Assembly: GCA_900471525.1 (NCBI GenBank)
Contig: UCEZ01000052.1
Coordinates: forward strand, 130,437-194,436
Reading direction: 5' to 3'
DNA from: Hyphomicrobiales bacterium
GTDB taxonomy: Bacteria > Pseudomonadota > Alphaproteobacteria > Rhizobiales > Rhizobiaceae
Length of the DNA stretch: 64,000 nt
Shown: positions 61,791 to 64,000 of the stretch, in pieces
Numbering within the stretch: position 1 is the first letter of the stretch
Layout of the letters: each line of letters begins with the position of its first letter
Notes under the pieces: model-generated
Seen by the model: the letters and a program-made list of their open reading frames with translations, nothing else
Told to the model about the DNA's origin: nothing
Databases searched by the model: none
Position numbers and translations under genes: made by a program

Positions 61791-63044
61791 ATGGCTCATG
61801 CGCCGGGCGAGAACATGCGCGTCAACGCGGACCGTCTGTGGGACTCTCTGATGGAGATGGCCAAGATCGGCCCCGGTATCGCCGGCGGCAACAACCGCCA
61901 GACGCTGACCGACGAAGACGGCGTCGGCCGCAAGCTTTTCCAGACATGGTGCGAGGACGCCGGCCTGACGTTAGGCATCGACAAGATGGGCACGATGTTT
62001 GCCACTCGCCCCGGCACCGACCCGCATGCCCTGCCAGTTTACGTCGGCTCTCATCTCGATACGCAGCCGACCGGCGGCAAGTATGACGGGGTGCTGGGCG
62101 TGCTCGGCGCACTCGAAGTCGTGCGGACCATGAACGATCTCGGCATCAGGACCAAACACCCCATCGTCGTTACCAACTGGACGAACGAGGAAGGCGCACG
62201 CTTTGCGCCGGCCATGCTCGCCTCCGGCGTCTTTGCCGGCGTGCATACACTCGACTATGCCTATGAGCGCAAGGACCCGGAAGGCAAGACCTTCGGCGAC
62301 GAGTTGAAGCGCATCGGCTGGCTCGGTGACGAAGAGGTCGGCGCGCGCAAGATGCATGCCTATTTCGAATATCACATCGAGCAGGGACCGATCCTCGAAG
62401 CCGAGGAAAAGGCCATCGGCGTCGTCACGCACTGTCAGGGCCTCTGGTGGCTGGAATTCACCCTGACCGGCCGCGAAGCCCATACCGGCTCGACGCCGAT
62501 GAATCTTCGCGTCAATGCCGGCCTCGCCATGTCGCGGATCATCGAGATGGTTCAGGGCGTCGCCATGGAAAACCAACCGGGCGCCGTCGGCGGCGTCGGA
62601 CAGGTGTTCTTCTCGCCGAACTCCCGCAACGTCCTTCCGGGCAAGGTCGTCTTCACCGTCGACATCCGCTCGCCGGACAAGGCCAAGCTCGACCGGATGC
62701 GCGCGAAGATCGAGGCGGAAGCGCCGAAGATCACCGATGCCCTGGGTGTGGGCTGTTCCATCGAAGCCATCGGCCATTTCGAGCCGGTGACCTTCGACCC
62801 GACACTGGTGACCGCCGTGCGCACTGCGGCCGAAAAGCTCGGCTATAGCCACATGAACCTCATTTCCGGCGCCGGCCACGATGCCTGCTGGGCCGCCAAG
62901 GTCGCCCCCGCCACCATGGTCATGTGCCCCTGCGTCGGGGGCTTGAGCCACAACGAGGCTGAAGACATATCGAAGGAGTGGGCATCCGCCGGCTGCGATG
63001 TCCTGTTCCACGCAGTCGTCGAAACGGCGGTGATCGTGGAGTAG
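61791..63044 (+). CDS. N-carbamoyl-beta-alanine amidase (HyuC/PydC type)
   Basis: 417 aa M20-family zinc amidohydrolase. Metal motifs: GSHLDTQPTGGKYDG (H and D), NWTNEEGARF (E, bridging), HIEQGPILE (H). It hydrolyses N-carbamoyl-beta-alanine to beta-alanine, CO2 and ammonia, the last step of reductive pyrimidine breakdown. Start 61791 follows GAGGAG. The dihydropyrimidinase gene expected in the pathway is not in this window and may lie beyond 64000. Confidence 0.9.
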   Translation: MAHAPGENMRVNADRLWDSLMEMAKIGPGIAGGNNRQTLTDEDGVGRKLFQTWCEDAGLTLGIDKMGTMFATRPGTDPHALPVYVGSHLDTQPTGGKYDGVLGVLGALEVVRTMNDLGIRTKHPIVVTNWTNEEGARFAPAMLASGVFAGVHTLDYAYERKDPEGKTFGDELKRIGWLGDEEVGARKMHAYFEYHIEQGPILEAEEKAIGVVTHCQGLWWLEFTLTGREAHTGSTPMNLRVNAGLAMSRIIEMVQGVAMENQPGAVGGVGQVFFSPNSRNVLPGKVVFTVDIRSPDKAKLDRMRAKIEAEAPKITDALGVGCSIEAIGHFEPVTFDPTLVTAVRTAAEKLGYSHMNLISGAGHDACWAAKVAPATMVMCPCVGGLSHNEAEDISKEWASAGCDVLFHAVVETAVIVE

Positions 63045-63048
63045 GCCC

Positions 63049-63810
63049 ATGAACATCGCCGCGAACATCTTGAAGGATCAACAGAACGACGAGCGGCAAC
63101 TGAGGATCGACCTTGCCGCCGCCTTCCGTCTGGCTGTTCGTTTCGGCTGGCATGAGGCTGTCGCCAATCATTTCAGCGCCGCGGTTTCACCAGACGGCAA
63201 GCGCTTCCTCGTCAATCCGCGTTGGCGACATTTCTCGACCATCAAAGCCAGCGAACTGCTGTTGCTCGATGCCGACGACACGGAAACGATGAACCGGCCG
63301 GATGCACCGGATCCGTCCGCCTGGTCGATCCACTCCGCGATCCATCGCAACATTCCGCATGCCCGCGTGGCGCTGCACCTGCATCCGCCCTATTCGACGG
63401 CTCTTGCCGGGCTCAAGGACCCTTCGATCAAGCCGATCGACCAGAACACCGCTCGCTTCTACAACCGCATGGCAATCGACCTCTCTTTCGGCGGTATCGC
63501 GACGGAAGGTTCCGAAGGCGAACGCATCGCCGCCACGATCGGCAATCATTCGACCGTCATGATGGGCAACCACGGCGTCACCGTCGTCGCCCCCACAGTC
63601 GCCGAGGCCTTCGACAACATGTACTATCTCGAGCGCGCCGCCCAGACGATGGTGCTCGCCTATTCCACCGGCCAACCGCTCTCCATCATGTCCGACGAGA
63701 TCGCCGAACAGACCGCGGCCGAATGGGATGCCTACAAGGGCGCGAGCTTCGCCCATTTCGACGAGATGAAACGCATCTTGGATCGTGAGGACCCGGGCTA
63801 TGCGGATTGA
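63049..63810 (+). CDS. Class II aldolase/adducin-family protein
   Basis: 253 aa. Zinc-ligand pattern ALHLHPPYSTAL and later GNHGVTVVAP (His) as in class II aldolases; no specific substrate is clear. It begins 4 nt after the amidase stop, so the two are cotranscribed. In pyrimidine clusters this gene may serve malonate semialdehyde or carbamoyl steps, but that is only inference. Confidence 0.85.
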   Translation: MNIAANILKDQQNDERQLRIDLAAAFRLAVRFGWHEAVANHFSAAVSPDGKRFLVNPRWRHFSTIKASELLLLDADDTETMNRPDAPDPSAWSIHSAIHRNIPHARVALHLHPPYSTALAGLKDPSIKPIDQNTARFYNRMAIDLSFGGIATEGSEGERIAATIGNHSTVMMGNHGVTVVAPTVAEAFDNMYYLERAAQTMVLAYSTGQPLSIMSDEIAEQTAAEWDAYKGASFAHFDEMKRILDREDPGYAD

Positions 63811-63834
63811 TGTGGAATTGAGGGAGCTCTGTCC

Positions 63835-64000
63835 GTGACCACTGATCCCGATGCCGATCTCGAAACCATGGACCGTGATGCGCTGCTTGCCGCCGCCCGC
63901 GCCATGCGCCGCGAAATCCGCATTCATCGGGACACGTCCGGACATGAACTCTGTTGGCATCACCCGGACCTCTGGGCGCTCCTGCCGGATCCGCCGGCCG
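63835..64000 (+). CDS. Hypothetical protein of the pyrimidine cluster (partial, runs off the end)
   Basis: Open from GTG 63835 (GGGAG upstream) to the window end without stop: 55 residues such as DLETMDRDALLAAARAM and GHELCWHHPDLWALLP. The CWHHPDLW motif marks a small conserved rhizobial protein found beside dihydropyrimidine genes. Function unknown. Confidence 0.75.
   Translation, partial: MTTDPDADLETMDRDALLAAARAMRREIRIHRDTSGHELCWHHPDLWALLPDPPA

Overview
The window looks like a chromosomal segment of a Rhizobiaceae alphaproteobacterium in the Rhizobium/Agrobacterium/Neorhizobium group. The evidence is GC-rich coding with CG-ending codons, the chvE-gbpR-gguABC locus, thuAB, a hmuPSTUV plus tonB haem locus, smo polyol genes, and a PhyR-NepR-EcfG stress locus. 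The genus cannot be fixed from the sequence alone. No prophage, insertion sequence, CRISPR array or replication origin was seen.

Layout. 1-710: a Phd/VapC-type toxin-antitoxin pair. 0.7-10.5 kb: a minus-strand sugar locus, chvE-gguA-gguB-gguC, followed by an aldehyde dehydrogenase and L-arabonate dehydratase; together these read as uptake of L-arabinose and related sugars plus most of the non-phosphorylative route to 2-oxoglutarate. gbpR diverges from chvE. 10.6-12.7 kb: a J-domain protein, a small membrane protein, and inositol 2-dehydrogenase with an IolR-like site. 12.7-17.5 kb: a ROK repressor divergent from xylFHG (xylose ABC importer). 17.8 kb: tRNA-Arg(CCG). 18.9-25.3 kb: a dipeptidase with a complete peptide ABC importer, translationally coupled. 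26.8-29.6 kb: a LacI regulator and thuAB with a LacI-type operator. 29.9-32.7 kb: a CBS protein, TetR/SMR efflux pair, truncated haemoglobin and small genes. 32.3-39.7 kb: haem and iron acquisition, comprising the hmuQ operon, tonB, hmuP (57 aa), hmuS and hmuTUV, with two TGA-N9-TCA iron-responsive boxes. 39.7-45.6 kb: the general stress response (nepR-ecfG, phyR, two HWE-type kinases) with several EcfG-type promoters. 45.7-55.6 kb: sorbitol/mannitol genes (smoC, smoEFGK, smoS, mtlK, a HAD phosphatase and an FGGY kinase). 55.8-64 kb: reductive pyrimidine breakdown (preT, preA, rutR, an N-carbamoyl-beta-alanine amidase) interrupted by a frameshifted SEC-C pseudogene and an unusual membrane-ferredoxin-adenylyl cyclase fusion.

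The most interesting item that ordinary gene calling would miss is at 45443-45605, minus strand. A perfect EcfG promoter (GGAAC-N16-CGTT) is followed by about 130 nt that folds into three perfect-stem hairpins and a strong terminator, with C-rich (CCCCC) loops. This is very probably a stress-sigma-controlled small regulatory RNA next to the stress-response locus. Three further perfect EcfG promoters (phyR, a CBS-domain protein, a DUF883-type protein) and one near-perfect (nepR-ecfG) suggest a local stress regulon.
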